In this document: one piece after another, positions 45,323 to 53,922 of the stretch | How the letters are laid out: every line of letters starts with the position of its first letter | How positions within the stretch are numbered: position 1 is the first letter of the stretch | Assembly: GCF_001597745.1 (NCBI RefSeq) | Contig: NZ_LUHJ01000042.1 | Span: 91,665 to 155,664 of the forward strand | Length of the DNA: 64,000 bases | Source: Anabaena sp. 4-3 | GTDB taxonomy: Bacteria > Cyanobacteriota > Cyanobacteriia > Cyanobacteriales > Nostocaceae | Reading direction: 5' to 3' | Notes under the pieces: model-generated | The model's input: the letters and a program-made list of their open reading frames with translations, nothing else | Told to the model about the DNA's origin: nothing | The model's database searches: none | Made by a program: the position numbers and the translations under genes

Positions 45323-48300
45323 ATGTTGTACCAACCTGCGACACCTCCCCCAGAAACCGCAATAATTATTAAATCAGAAGATAGTTCTTGCCAAAAAAAA
45401 TTAGATGCTAGTGTTAGCCAAGAACATAAAGTAATTGCGGGAACTCTAGCAACACCGACTTCACCAGAAACTTTACCGCCGGAATTTGCTACTCATAATT
45501 TACCACAGACTTGTTATCAACAGGTATTGAGTAAAAAGGTTGAGCAACCAAGCTTGATTGTGAGTGAAAATGCTAACAATCTGAATAAACAAGAGCTTAT
45601 TCAAGTTGATGTTGCAGGAGTGCAACAAAACCCTGTTTCAGATATAGACTCGGCAAAAACAGAGATTGAAAATTTTCACGATTATCCAGCCAATAAATTA
45701 CAAGATTCAGTTATTGTACCTACGTCAACACCATCCTTAGTTGTTGAAAATGCTGTTGAGAGTAACACAATAAATACATTGACAGCAGTCAACAAAGATG
45801 CTGCTACAACAAATACGGCAAACAACATAGTTATTGAGCAGAAAAAACCAGAAAATGAGAATAATGTAGTTGCTCAAGAAAATAAAACTGCTATAGATAA
45901 AATTAATCTGACAACTAACGAGCAACTGAAAAACCTGTTAGCAGGAGCCAAAAGTTTATTATTGGCAGTAATAGTAAATCAGCGTGAAGTCGGGAGCGTA
46001 GAAGTTATACCAGAGGGCGATACTCTCTTAATTCCCCTGGAAGATTTTGTCCAAATTACAGGGTTAGATCTGGAAAAAACTGATGCTGAATCTCGCATTA
46101 AAACACCTTTAGGTGTAGTCAGTCTTACAGAAACAGACTTAAAAAAAATTAATGGTATAACTTACGTTAGTGATAGGTTCTTAAAAGAGAAATTACTCAC
46201 CAATATAGAAATTAAAGCTTCAGAACTGACTTTAAATGTTGATTTTCCTTGGTTGAGAGGTGTGGCATCCTCTAGAGATAGAGTGCTGGATTTGCAACCA
46301 GAAGTGAAAGCTCCTAGCAATGGTTTATCGAGTTTACGACAAGAATTAAACTATTACAATAATTCTGGTAAGACAAGTTGGCGCAGTTCTACCCTGTTGG
46401 GAGGGCGGTTAGCTGGTGGTGCAGTTCGTTTACGTGTAGAGAATAATTTTGTTGATCAACCTAATCTGACTGAATATTTTTACTTTAAACGCTCAGGGTC
46501 ATTTCTTTATCAGATTGGTAAACAGCAACTAACATTAAATCCGGTTTTGTCAGGGGTGAATTTCACAGGGTTGCAGTTTGGTTATACAAACATACCTGAA
46601 GATCGGTTTACTCCCAATTCTAGTGCATCTGAACTTTTACCCCGGCGTTCTCAGCCAACGCAAGGATTTCGTGGTGTAGTGCCGCCGGCTAGTTTGGTGA
46701 GGTTACGAATTGGTGGGGTGGTAGTAGCCCAACAACAGGTGGGTTTGAGTGGAGAATACGATTTTCAGGATGTACGTTTACCAACAGGTCAAACCAGTGA
46801 AATTGAACTGTTGGTTTTTGATCGCAGTAACTTATCTATTCCTGTAGAAATTCGTTCTTTAACCTTAAATTCTTCCGATTTATTATTACCATCTGGTGGT
46901 AATTTGCAGTTAGCTGGTGTAGGTGTGACTGGTAACTGGTTACAAGATAATTTATTCGATGATTTTGGTTCTAATCAGGCAGGGCGATTTACAGGGTTCT
47001 ATCAAGTACGTCAAGGGATTTCTAATGATTTAACTTTGGAAGCTGGTGTCCAGGTACTTCCAGAAACTACTCAAGCACAAGCTGGTTTTGCTTGGCGTTT
47101 GGCTGGGCCGTTAATTTTAGCTGCTAATGTGGGGACTGCGGATGGTGAGGTGGCTTACAAAGCAGATTTAGATTTTAGGTTAAATAACTTGCGGATTTTG
47201 GGGACTTCTGAGTTTTATCCCCAGGGATATTTAGCAACTTTTAACAGCAGTAATGGACGCGATCGCGAAAATCATAGCCTGGATGTCAACTATAAGTTTA
47301 GTGATGCTTTCAACTTGGGATTGATTGCCCGCGCCTACCAAAATCAGAACACAGATAGTAGCTATATTTTACCAACGTTTTTCCTCCGTGCCGCTTCTAA
47401 CTTATCTTTTAGAGGTTCGCCTAACTACGTTGGCGACTATGTATTTAGTGCTGCATATCAACCGACGAACAAATCTAGGCTGTCGTTTCAAACCTATGGC
47501 GATATATATACCTCAGATTTTAGTTATAACTTAACTCGTCAGTATCGCTTATCGTTGGGGACTGAATCAGGGGGCGATTTAGCTACTCGTTACACTCTGA
47601 TATTTAGTCGCAGCGCACCCAGTTTATCTGGCTTAAGCTGGCGGTTAGGTTTGGGATATCGAGAAGGGGAAATTGGCCCGTTTGTAGGTGCTAGTATGCG
47701 GATAATGCCGGGCTTATTCGCGTCTATTGATTATCAAGGTATCCCCTCTAGAAGTAAAAACACTCTAGGTGAGACTACTGATGAGCGTCTGACTGTATCA
47801 CTAATCTCTGATTTATCGTTTGCTGGTGGTAGGATCAGACCGGCTGAGTCTAGTTTAGTTAGTAAAGACAGGGGTGCGATCGCTGGCAGAATATTTGTAG
47901 AAGGCGGCAGAAATGGTCTAGACCTCAGTGGCGGTCTGATCCAGGTTTATAATAATCGTGGTCGCAGCGTTGGCGGTGCAATCATTGACGCTCAAGGTAA
48001 CTTCTTTGTTGGCAATTTGCGAGAAGGCAATTATGTAGTTCAACTTGACCCCAATGAGTTACCACTGGAAATTAACTTGCGAAAAACTTCGATAGTGGCG
48101 GAGGTAGCTGGTGGGGCTGTGACTCAGTTAAATTTCCCTGTCAGCCTAGAATACGGAATGGCAGGTAGAATAACTGATGTTTCCGGTCAGCCAATGCCAT
48201 ATATAGAACTAGAAGTGATTGATGCTGAAGGTAAACGAGTTTCTACAGCCGCGACTGACCAGTTTGGTCTTTATCGTGTAGATGGTCTGCCTGTTGGTAA

Positions 48301-48445
48301 GTATACACTGCGAGTTCCAAATCAAGAAAATATCACCAATAGTGAGAGTTTACCCAAGCTAGATGTAGCAATTAGCAACGATTTCATCTATGAGCAGAAT
48401 TTGCGATTGCCAATTTCCGCAGCAGTCCAGCAAATAGCAGAGTAG
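45323..48445 (+). CDS. Divergent fimbrial usher-like outer-membrane protein
   Basis: A 1040-residue protein. The first about 200 residues are Asn/Thr/Glu-rich and low complexity. From about 205 there is an usher-type N domain (LLLAVIVNQREVGSVEVIPE), then a long beta-barrel region with alternating strands, a plug/middle-like segment (FRGVVPPASLVRLRIGGVVV, YDFQDVRLPTGQTSEIELLV) and C-terminal carboxypeptidase-regulatory-like repeats (GRIFVEGGRNGLDLSGGLIQ, MAGRITDVSGQPMPYIELEV). The ATG used has no signal peptide; an in-frame ATG at 45284 with MLRLLIEICLL is cut off by TAA at 45317. Probably exports and assembles the neighbouring subunits. Confidence 0.78.
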   Translation: MLYQPATPPPETAIIIKSEDSSCQKKLDASVSQEHKVIAGTLATPTSPETLPPEFATHNLPQTCYQQVLSKKVEQPSLIVSENANNLNKQELIQVDVAGVQQNPVSDIDSAKTEIENFHDYPANKLQDSVIVPTSTPSLVVENAVESNTINTLTAVNKDAATTNTANNIVIEQKKPENENNVVAQENKTAIDKINLTTNEQLKNLLAGAKSLLLAVIVNQREVGSVEVIPEGDTLLIPLEDFVQITGLDLEKTDAESRIKTPLGVVSLTETDLKKINGITYVSDRFLKEKLLTNIEIKASELTLNVDFPWLRGVASSRDRVLDLQPEVKAPSNGLSSLRQELNYYNNSGKTSWRSSTLLGGRLAGGAVRLRVENNFVDQPNLTEYFYFKRSGSFLYQIGKQQLTLNPVLSGVNFTGLQFGYTNIPEDRFTPNSSASELLPRRSQPTQGFRGVVPPASLVRLRIGGVVVAQQQVGLSGEYDFQDVRLPTGQTSEIELLVFDRSNLSIPVEIRSLTLNSSDLLLPSGGNLQLAGVGVTGNWLQDNLFDDFGSNQAGRFTGFYQVRQGISNDLTLEAGVQVLPETTQAQAGFAWRLAGPLILAANVGTADGEVAYKADLDFRLNNLRILGTSEFYPQGYLATFNSSNGRDRENHSLDVNYKFSDAFNLGLIARAYQNQNTDSSYILPTFFLRAASNLSFRGSPNYVGDYVFSAAYQPTNKSRLSFQTYGDIYTSDFSYNLTRQYRLSLGTESGGDLATRYTLIFSRSAPSLSGLSWRLGLGYREGEIGPFVGASMRIMPGLFASIDYQGIPSRSKNTLGETTDERLTVSLISDLSFAGGRIRPAESSLVSKDRGAIAGRIFVEGGRNGLDLSGGLIQVYNNRGRSVGGAIIDAQGNFFVGNLREGNYVVQLDPNELPLEINLRKTSIVAEVAGGAVTQLNFPVSLEYGMAGRITDVSGQPMPYIELEVIDAEGKRVSTAATDQFGLYRVDGLPVGKYTLRVPNQENITNSESLPKLDVAISNDFIYEQNLRLPISAAVQQIAE

Positions 48446-48705
48446 GGATTGGGGATTGGGGACTCTTGACTGGGGATTGGGGGGATGAGGGGGATGTAGC
48501 TTGCTTCTCTTTCCCTACGGGACGCTCCGCGAACAGAGACGCTACGCGCTCGCGCAGCGTATCCGTAGGATTCACCCGCAGGGTGGGGGATGAGGGAGAT
48601 GAGGAAGCGGAGGAGAAGAATTTTTACCCAGTAAACCGTCAACCGTCAACCGTCAACCGTCAACTATCAACAATTTTGAATTTTGAATTTTGAATTTTGA
48701 ATTGA
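48446..48705 (+). repeat. Composite repeat spacer, including dispersed block copy 2
   Basis: Contains GGGGATTGG/GGGGACT STRR units (48446-48490), the block at 48485-48600 that matches 27355-27465 (GATGTAGCTTGCTTCTCT, GAGACGCTACGCG, CCGTAGGATTCACCCGCAGG), tandem CCGTCAA units (48635-48665) and tandem TTTTGAA units (48673-48702). No gene is supported here. Confidence 0.85.
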
Positions 48706-48780
48706 TTGATGCCTGATTTCATTTACTATGTGTATTGTTCACCAGCTGAATGGGCTGCATCAGGCTAGCCTGCGATCGCC

Positions 48781-50994
48781 ATGCCTAAATCTAATAAAAA
48801 AAGCTCTACCTCAATTAATTTAAACGAACCACAATATTATATTAACCGCGAGTTAAGCTGGTTAGAATTTAACAATCGCGTCTTACATGAAGCTTGCGAT
48901 CAACGCACACGGCTTTTAGAACGTCTAAAGTTTTTAGCCATCTTCAGTTCTAATTTAGATGAGTTCTTCATGGTGCGGGTGGCAGCCTTGAAGCAACAGG
49001 TAGAAGCAAAAGTTGGTCAGTTAACACCCGATGGACGCACACCGCAACAACAGTTAAACGATATTCGGCTGACTCTCACACCCCAAGTCACAAAGCAGCA
49101 TCAACATTTTGAGCAAGAAATTCGGCCGTTGTTAGCTAAACACGGTATCCATATTTTGGATTATATTAACTTGACGCAAAAGCAGCGCAAGTATTTAGAT
49201 AATTATTTTGAAGACCAAATTTTCCCAGTTCTGACTCCCTTAGCGGTTGATCCCAGTCATCCCTTCCCCTACATTTCTAATCTCAGCCTGAATTTGGCTG
49301 TCTTGGTGAAAAACCCGGAGACAGAAGAAGAATTTTTTGCCAGAGTGAAAGTTCCCCATGTTTTACCGCGATTTTTACCGTTACCGCCAGAGTTGGGAAT
49401 TCAGCAAAACGGACAACCAGCTAACTGGACAGGTATACCCTTAGAACAGGCGATCGCCCATAATTTAGATTCCCTGTTCCCAGGCATGAATATACAGGAA
49501 TATCATCCTTTCCGCATCACCCGCGATGCTGATTTAGCTTTGGAAGAAGACGAAGCCGATGATTTGTTATTAGCCATAGAACAAGAACTAAGGAAACGGC
49601 GCATCGGTGGCGATCCTGTACGCATCGAAATTCAATCCCAAACGCCTGAACCAATCCGCACCAGATTATTACAAGACTTAGACTTGACAGAAAACGATGT
49701 CTATGAAGTAGATGGTTTGTTGGGACTGCGCGACTTGATGTATTTTATGTCCTTACCATTACCAGAACTCAAAGAACCACCACGCCAGTCTGTAGTACCT
49801 GTGCGGTTGCAACGACTTAAAGAACCCAGCTTAGACCCAGATGTTCTAGAGTTGGAAGAAGGAAAAGATTTCTTTTGTGTAATTCGGGAAAAAGATTTAT
49901 TAGTACACCATCCTTATCAATCTTTTTCAGCGACAGTAGTACGCTTCATTACCCACGCCGCCCATGACCCAAATGTGTTGGCGATTAAAATGACATTATA
50001 CCGTACTTCTGGAGATTCGCCCATAGTTAATGCCTTAATTGCGGCGGCGGAAAATGGCAAACAGGTGTCTGTGTTGGTGGAATTAAAAGCCCGGTTTGAT
50101 GAGGAGAATAATATTTACTGGGCGAGACGATTAGAAAGGGTAGGGGTACACGTTGTTTATGGTTTAGTGGGTCTGAAGACTCATTGTAAAACTGTGATGG
50201 TGGTGCGGCGAGAAAAAGACCGCATCCGTCGTTATGTACATATAGGTACTGGCAATTATAACCCAAAAACGGCCAGACTATATACAGATTTAGGATTGTT
50301 TAGTTGTCGTGAAGAATTAGGTGCGGATATTACAGATTTGTTTAATTTCTTGACAGGATACTCCTTGCAAAAAACCTATCGAGAATTATTAGTTGCACCT
50401 GTGAATATGCGCGATCGCTTTTTGGAATTAATTCGCCGCGAAATCGCCAATGTACAGAATGGATTAACAGGGCGGATTGTAGCTAAAATGAATTCCCTTG
50501 TGGATCCCAAAATCATCGCCACCTTATACGAAGCATCCCGCGCTGGAGTAAAAATCGACCTGATTATTCGGGGAATTTGTTGTTTACGTCCTGGGCTACC
50601 AGACATCAGCGAAAATATTCGCGTGATTAGCATCGTCGGACGCTTTTTAGAACACTCCCGCATTTATTACTTCTACAACAATGGACAAGAGGAAATTTAT
50701 ATTGGCAGTGCGGATTGGATGCGCCGCAACTTAGACCGACGCGTAGAAGTCATTACCCCGATTAAAGACCCAGATATTGCTAAAGATTTGCAAGAAGTTT
50801 TAGGAATTATGCTGGCAGATAATCGTCAAGCGTGGGATTTACAAGCGGATGGTAAGTATATTCAACGTCGTCCTGGTGATGAATGTCCAGAAGCCAACTC
50901 TCAAGTAACGCTGATGAATATGGCTTTACGTGCAACTGGTATAACTGCTAATCTCATTGATGCCAATAAAAGTTTCTCGCCAACTGATAGCTAA
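48781..50994 (+). CDS. ppk1: Polyphosphate kinase 1
   Basis: PPK1 makes polyphosphate from ATP. The 737-residue protein has the N domain opening (YYINRELSWLEFNNRVLHEA), the head domain and two phospholipase-D-like C domains. The His that is autophosphorylated is in YVHIGTGNYNPKTARLYTDL (about 488), and the second conserved His is in RFLEHSRIYYFYNNGQEEIY (about 625). Arg and acidic residues in RGICCLRPGLP and GSADWMRRNLDRRVEV are conserved. Length is normal. It is a single gene, followed by a folded-looking inverted repeat at 51051. Confidence 0.95.
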   Translation: MPKSNKKSSTSINLNEPQYYINRELSWLEFNNRVLHEACDQRTRLLERLKFLAIFSSNLDEFFMVRVAALKQQVEAKVGQLTPDGRTPQQQLNDIRLTLTPQVTKQHQHFEQEIRPLLAKHGIHILDYINLTQKQRKYLDNYFEDQIFPVLTPLAVDPSHPFPYISNLSLNLAVLVKNPETEEEFFARVKVPHVLPRFLPLPPELGIQQNGQPANWTGIPLEQAIAHNLDSLFPGMNIQEYHPFRITRDADLALEEDEADDLLLAIEQELRKRRIGGDPVRIEIQSQTPEPIRTRLLQDLDLTENDVYEVDGLLGLRDLMYFMSLPLPELKEPPRQSVVPVRLQRLKEPSLDPDVLELEEGKDFFCVIREKDLLVHHPYQSFSATVVRFITHAAHDPNVLAIKMTLYRTSGDSPIVNALIAAAENGKQVSVLVELKARFDEENNIYWARRLERVGVHVVYGLVGLKTHCKTVMVVRREKDRIRRYVHIGTGNYNPKTARLYTDLGLFSCREELGADITDLFNFLTGYSLQKTYRELLVAPVNMRDRFLELIRREIANVQNGLTGRIVAKMNSLVDPKIIATLYEASRAGVKIDLIIRGICCLRPGLPDISENIRVISIVGRFLEHSRIYYFYNNGQEEIYIGSADWMRRNLDRRVEVITPIKDPDIAKDLQEVLGIMLADNRQAWDLQADGKYIQRRPGDECPEANSQVTLMNMALRATGITANLIDANKSFSPTDS

Positions 50995-51050
50995 CATCAC
51001 AAAGCAATCATTATGCAATTTTTACATCACTGACTATAGGTTATTCTCTC

Positions 51051-51092
51051 AAGATGGTGGATGTAGCCACATCCCCAAAGGGTTGCCATCTT
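51051..51092 (+). terminator. Compact structured element downstream of ppk1
   Basis: An outer stem AAGATGG / CCATCTT (seven pairs) encloses a second hairpin GGATGT-AGCC-ACATCC and a small CCAAAGG loop, in 42 bases. It is followed by CAGAGTG, not a T run, so it may be an RNA 3' end stabiliser or a repeat and not a classical terminator. The spacer between ppk1 and the next gene is otherwise A/T rich. Confidence 0.45.
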
Positions 51093-51380
51093 CAGAGTGA
51101 AAAGTTGAGAGTCTAGGTTGTCTCTGGACTAACTTTTTCTTGGTGGCATTCTGACTCTGTGAACTCCTAAATTCTTGTTCACAAACTGCTGACATGATGC
51201 AAATATATATTTAGGTTTCCCAAATTGTCATCAGAAAAACCAATTTTTTCTAAATCTTTAATTTTGGAGATTTTTATTTTGATATTTTCATATTGCAGCA
51301 GGAATTATTCAACCATAAGATAGAGTAATTGTTGGTACTTATCACCATAAACTATAGAGTTATTGTACCAAGTTACCAGA

Positions 51381-51797
51381 ATGTTAATGTTGTCCTGTGA
51401 GTCCTCTAACTTACGTGTTCTAGTCGTTGATGATCACGATTTGACTCGCTTAACTCTACAATTGACTTTTTCCTCTCAGGAAAATATTCAAGTAGTGGGT
51501 CTAGCTAGTAACGGACAAGAAGCTATACAAATGGTAAAAGACTGCCATCCTGATGTGATTATTCTTGATTTACAGATGCCAGTGATGGATGGTTGGAGTG
51601 CTTCTAGTCAAATTAAAGCTATCTCTCCTCACACTCAAATATTGGCTTATTCCTCAGTAGAAGATGTGAACTCACCAGATACCAAGGTAAAGCCTATCTT
51701 TGATGGTGTTTGCAAAAAGGATGTCCCGACTAATGAACTTGTGTCTTTGGTAAAGAAATTGGGAAAACGTGCAGGAGATAATTCAATTTCCCAGTAA
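51381..51797 (+). CDS. Stand-alone receiver-domain response regulator
   Basis: About 138 residues from ATG 51381 (a TTG at 51363 would add six). A single CheY-like receiver: acidic pair in VLVVDDHDL, phosphoacceptor Asp in VIILDLQMPVMDGW, Ser in LAYSSVED, and Lys in CKKDVPTNEL. There is no output domain, and the C-terminal tail is short and basic. Such proteins act by protein contact or in phosphorelays. The N-terminal half resembles NarL-type receivers (LTRLTLQLTFSSQENIQVVG). No kinase gene is near. Confidence 0.82.
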   Translation: MLMLSCESSNLRVLVVDDHDLTRLTLQLTFSSQENIQVVGLASNGQEAIQMVKDCHPDVIILDLQMPVMDGWSASSQIKAISPHTQILAYSSVEDVNSPDTKVKPIFDGVCKKDVPTNELVSLVKKLGKRAGDNSISQ

Positions 51798-51991
51798 CAC
51801 CAATTCAAGATTCCCAATACTCTACGGGTTGACGTAGCGTTAATTAACAGCTACGCCTAAAAATGCCAAATTACAACAGGTTTCATTGTATCAAAACCAA
51901 ATTTTGCACTGTTATTTGCGTCTAATCAATCAATTATCCCCCGAATACAAGCCGCTTTCGGAGTCGGGGGAGTAACAATTGTTGGTGCAGC

Positions 51992-52174
51992 TTAATTATT
52001 ATCGGTTTGGGGAATAGTGCGTTTAAATTCTTCAATCAACTCATCGAGTTCTTCTAAAGCTTGATTCACATCCACTCTCAAAATTCCCAGGTTGGGTTGT
52101 TCTAGAAGGCTCAGTAGATACTCGCGTTTACTTGCAACGGCTGCAATCCGTTCTTTGAGAGTCTGTAGATCCAT
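51992..52174 (-). CDS. Small helical conserved protein
   Basis: A 60-residue protein with AAGGATGAG eight bases before the ATG at 52174. Almost all of it is predicted helix, with a heptad-like acidic segment (VNQALEELDELIEEFKRTI), so it may form a coiled coil. No named family is recognised. The good ribosome site and compact composition favour a real gene. It lies next to the right end of the tnpB element. Confidence 0.6.
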   Translation of the reverse strand: MDLQTLKERIAAVASKREYLLSLLEQPNLGILRVDVNQALEELDELIEEFKRTIPQTDNN

Positions 52175-52214
52175 TTTTGCTCATCCTTATACTATGTCTA
52201 AGTTTCAATGTAAC

Positions 52215-52400
52215 TGATATCAGTAGCGATCGCCCGTATGTTGCCCAGTCTGTGCTGCTAAAACAGACTACCCCAAAGTTCTGCATTCAGCCAACCGCAC
52301 GCGATAGGCTTCTGCCGCCACTAATTTCGGTATACAGAGGCTAAACGATGCTTTTTACTCGCTATTGTGATGGTCAAAAGTCCCCTAATAGTCTCGGCTA
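52215..52400 (-). ncRNA. Candidate omegaRNA covering the tnpB 3' end and right end
   Basis: TnpB guide RNAs normally span the 3' end of tnpB and the right end of the element, with the guide taken from flanking DNA. Here the 130 bases past the tnpB stop hold a hairpin (AGTCTGT / ACAGACT, 52247-52269, nine-base loop) and a G/C-rich segment (GCCTATCGCGTGCGGTTGG on the minus strand). Location and strand fit; the ends and guide boundary are inferred. Confidence 0.45.
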
Positions 52401-53598
52401 AATCTAGATTTAGCTGTTCTTTTACCTTTCTCAAAATATTCGCACATCCATTGAGATCCGCGTTGACCTTGATACCTTTGGATGTGACAAAAAGACCTCT
52501 GAACACTCGCTTGCCTGACGACTTCCACCCTTCTGGCTTGTTGCCAAATACAGGTACAATGTCGCCATCCAAAAAGCTAGATTGGCTAGTGTAACTTTCC
52601 TCAGTCTCTACAAAGTTAATACTGTAACTTTGACAAAGTTGAGCTATTCTCCCTTTTAATTTTGCAGTAGGTATCTGCACGAAAGTTTGATTATTTTGAG
52701 AGCCTATATTTATACCATTTTTATTGCCTTTGTTCCAGCCAAAAACAATATTACCAATCCTGTGACTAATACAGTAGTTAATTACAATTCTTGCTGCTTT
52801 GTTAACAGCATCCCTCATCTGACGATTTCGCTTTTCTGTAATGTGAGCTAATCGTTCACTCCAAAATCCCTGGGGTTTACCTTCTTTCAATTTAGATACT
52901 ATTTTGTTGTACCACTGGTTTAGACTTTTAAGTTTTCGCCCATCCACAATGAAGCTTGTTCCTAGATTGGAAACACAGGTTAACCAATTAGTTACACCAG
53001 GGTCAATGCCAAGGGCTAGTTTTGAATCTAGTTTTACTGAAACAGGCTTAATTTTGTATGCAAGCTCCGCGTAAAAGCAGCCATTGCGGGGGAGTATTCT
53101 TAACTCCTTGATCTCCTCAAACTTAATATTGGACGGCATTGTAATTAAAAAATTCTTTATGCCAAACCAGCGATTAACAGTTAATCCTAGTGGGATTTGA
53201 ATTTGATTATCTACCAGCTTTAATGCTTGCTTTGGGTAGCTAACAACTGACAAACCTCCTTTCTTTCTGTATTTTGGTGATTTTGGCTTATCTTCTAGCT
53301 CGCCCTTACGATACTTGTTATCAAGTTCATAGAAAGACTTAAAACTTTCTCTGACGGATAGCAAAGCTTGTTGTGCAACCTGTGAGTGTAGCACTTGGTA
53401 GTGAGGGTTAGTTTTGTACTCATTAATTAAGTCGAACTTACCCAAATAACCATGACACTTAAACCAAATCTGCCTGCCATAGTAAATTGCACAGTTGGTC
53501 AGTTTATTTGATTCAGAACAAATGAACTCTAGTATTGCTTTTAATTCCTTGTCTGGAGAAAGCAATACTTGTTGGCATCCGTACATTTTACTTGTCAT
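52321..53598 (-). CDS. tnpB: TnpB RNA-guided nuclease family protein (atypical active site)
   Basis: A 425-residue TnpB/OrfB. RuvC-I Asp is in ALGIDPGVTNWL (D199), and RuvC-III Asp in KVNADLNGCANILRK (D381). At the usual RuvC-II place the sequence reads IGNIVFGWNKGNKN with no Glu; a Glu-rich motif ETEESYTSQSSFLDGD (332-334) lies further on and may have taken over. The CxxC zinc-ribbon pairs of most TnpBs are absent. N-terminal helices contain RKKGGLSVVSYPKQ. TnpB cuts DNA guided by omegaRNA and favours retention of its element. The basic C-terminus overlaps the candidate omegaRNA. Confidence 0.9.
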   Translation of the reverse strand: MTSKMYGCQQVLLSPDKELKAILEFICSESNKLTNCAIYYGRQIWFKCHGYLGKFDLINEYKTNPHYQVLHSQVAQQALLSVRESFKSFYELDNKYRKGELEDKPKSPKYRKKGGLSVVSYPKQALKLVDNQIQIPLGLTVNRWFGIKNFLITMPSNIKFEEIKELRILPRNGCFYAELAYKIKPVSVKLDSKLALGIDPGVTNWLTCVSNLGTSFIVDGRKLKSLNQWYNKIVSKLKEGKPQGFWSERLAHITEKRNRQMRDAVNKAARIVINYCISHRIGNIVFGWNKGNKNGINIGSQNNQTFVQIPTAKLKGRIAQLCQSYSINFVETEESYTSQSSFLDGDIVPVFGNKPEGWKSSGKRVFRGLFVTSKGIKVNADLNGCANILRKVKEQLNLDLAETIRGLLTITIASKKHRLASVYRN

Positions 53599-53648
53599 TC
53601 AAGAGCGAATGATAGTACAGTAATATTGTTTTGATATTATTGTCACGT

Positions 53649-53777
53649 ATGAAAAAGAAATCTTTACCTGTGTACTTAGATGAGGTTGAAAAAGAAAAAT
53701 TAGAAAAAATAGCAGCTAATTGGGGAGTCAGTTTGTCTTCTGCGGTCAAAAGATTGATTAGAGAAAAAGATGTTTGA
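53649..53777 (+). CDS. Small ribbon-helix-helix protein divergent from tnpB
   Basis: A 42-residue frame: MKKKSLPVYLDEVEKEKLEK, then IAANWGVSLSSAVKRLIREK and DV. The strand-helix-helix order with LPVYLDEVEKEKLEKIA and SLSSAVKRLI fits the CopG/Arc ribbon-helix-helix fold of small DNA-binding repressors. It starts 51 bases from the tnpB start in the opposite direction, inside the element. It likely binds the shared promoter and controls tnpB; this is inferred. No strong ribosome site is seen (CACGT precedes the ATG). Confidence 0.6.
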   Translation: MKKKSLPVYLDEVEKEKLEKIAANWGVSLSSAVKRLIREKDV

Positions 53778-53811
53778 CTGGCTCTTTAAAACCAGCAAGA
53801 GTGCTTTTCAT

Positions 53812-53861
53812 CCCCTGGAAGACAGCACGAAAGGCGCAACTGCGTTGCTGTTTCTCAGGGG
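53812..53861. repeat. Left-end hairpin of the tnpB element
   Basis: CCCCTGGAAGACAGC and GCTGTTTCTCAGGGG pair with two or three mismatches, and GCAACTGCGTTGC forms an inner stem. Such subterminal hairpins are the transposase recognition structures of IS200/IS605 elements; here they would be acted on by a TnpA supplied from elsewhere. Confidence 0.6.
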
Positions 53862-53922
53862 TTTTCAAGCTAACCTTTATAATAAAAATTGATGTGTTAA
53901 GAATTTATACTATCCTCAAATC

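Larger units (their letters stand above)
52215..53865 (-). mobile_element. IS200/IS605-type element with tnpB only (IS1341-like)
   Basis: Contents: tnpB, a divergent small ribbon-helix-helix gene, a complex hairpin on the tnpB-upstream side (53812-53861, arms CCCCTGGAAGACAGC and GCTGTTTCTCAGGGG with an inner GCAAC-TGC-GTTGC stem), and a hairpin downstream of tnpB (52247-52269). There is no tnpA. Subterminal hairpins without inverted terminal repeats are the usual ends of this superfamily. Exact ends could not be fixed because no empty site is available, so coordinates are approximate. Confidence 0.7.

Noticed and set aside
48384..48693. Three frames of 63-84 codons on both strands
   Set aside because: They cover the second repeat block and STRR arrays; no gene features.
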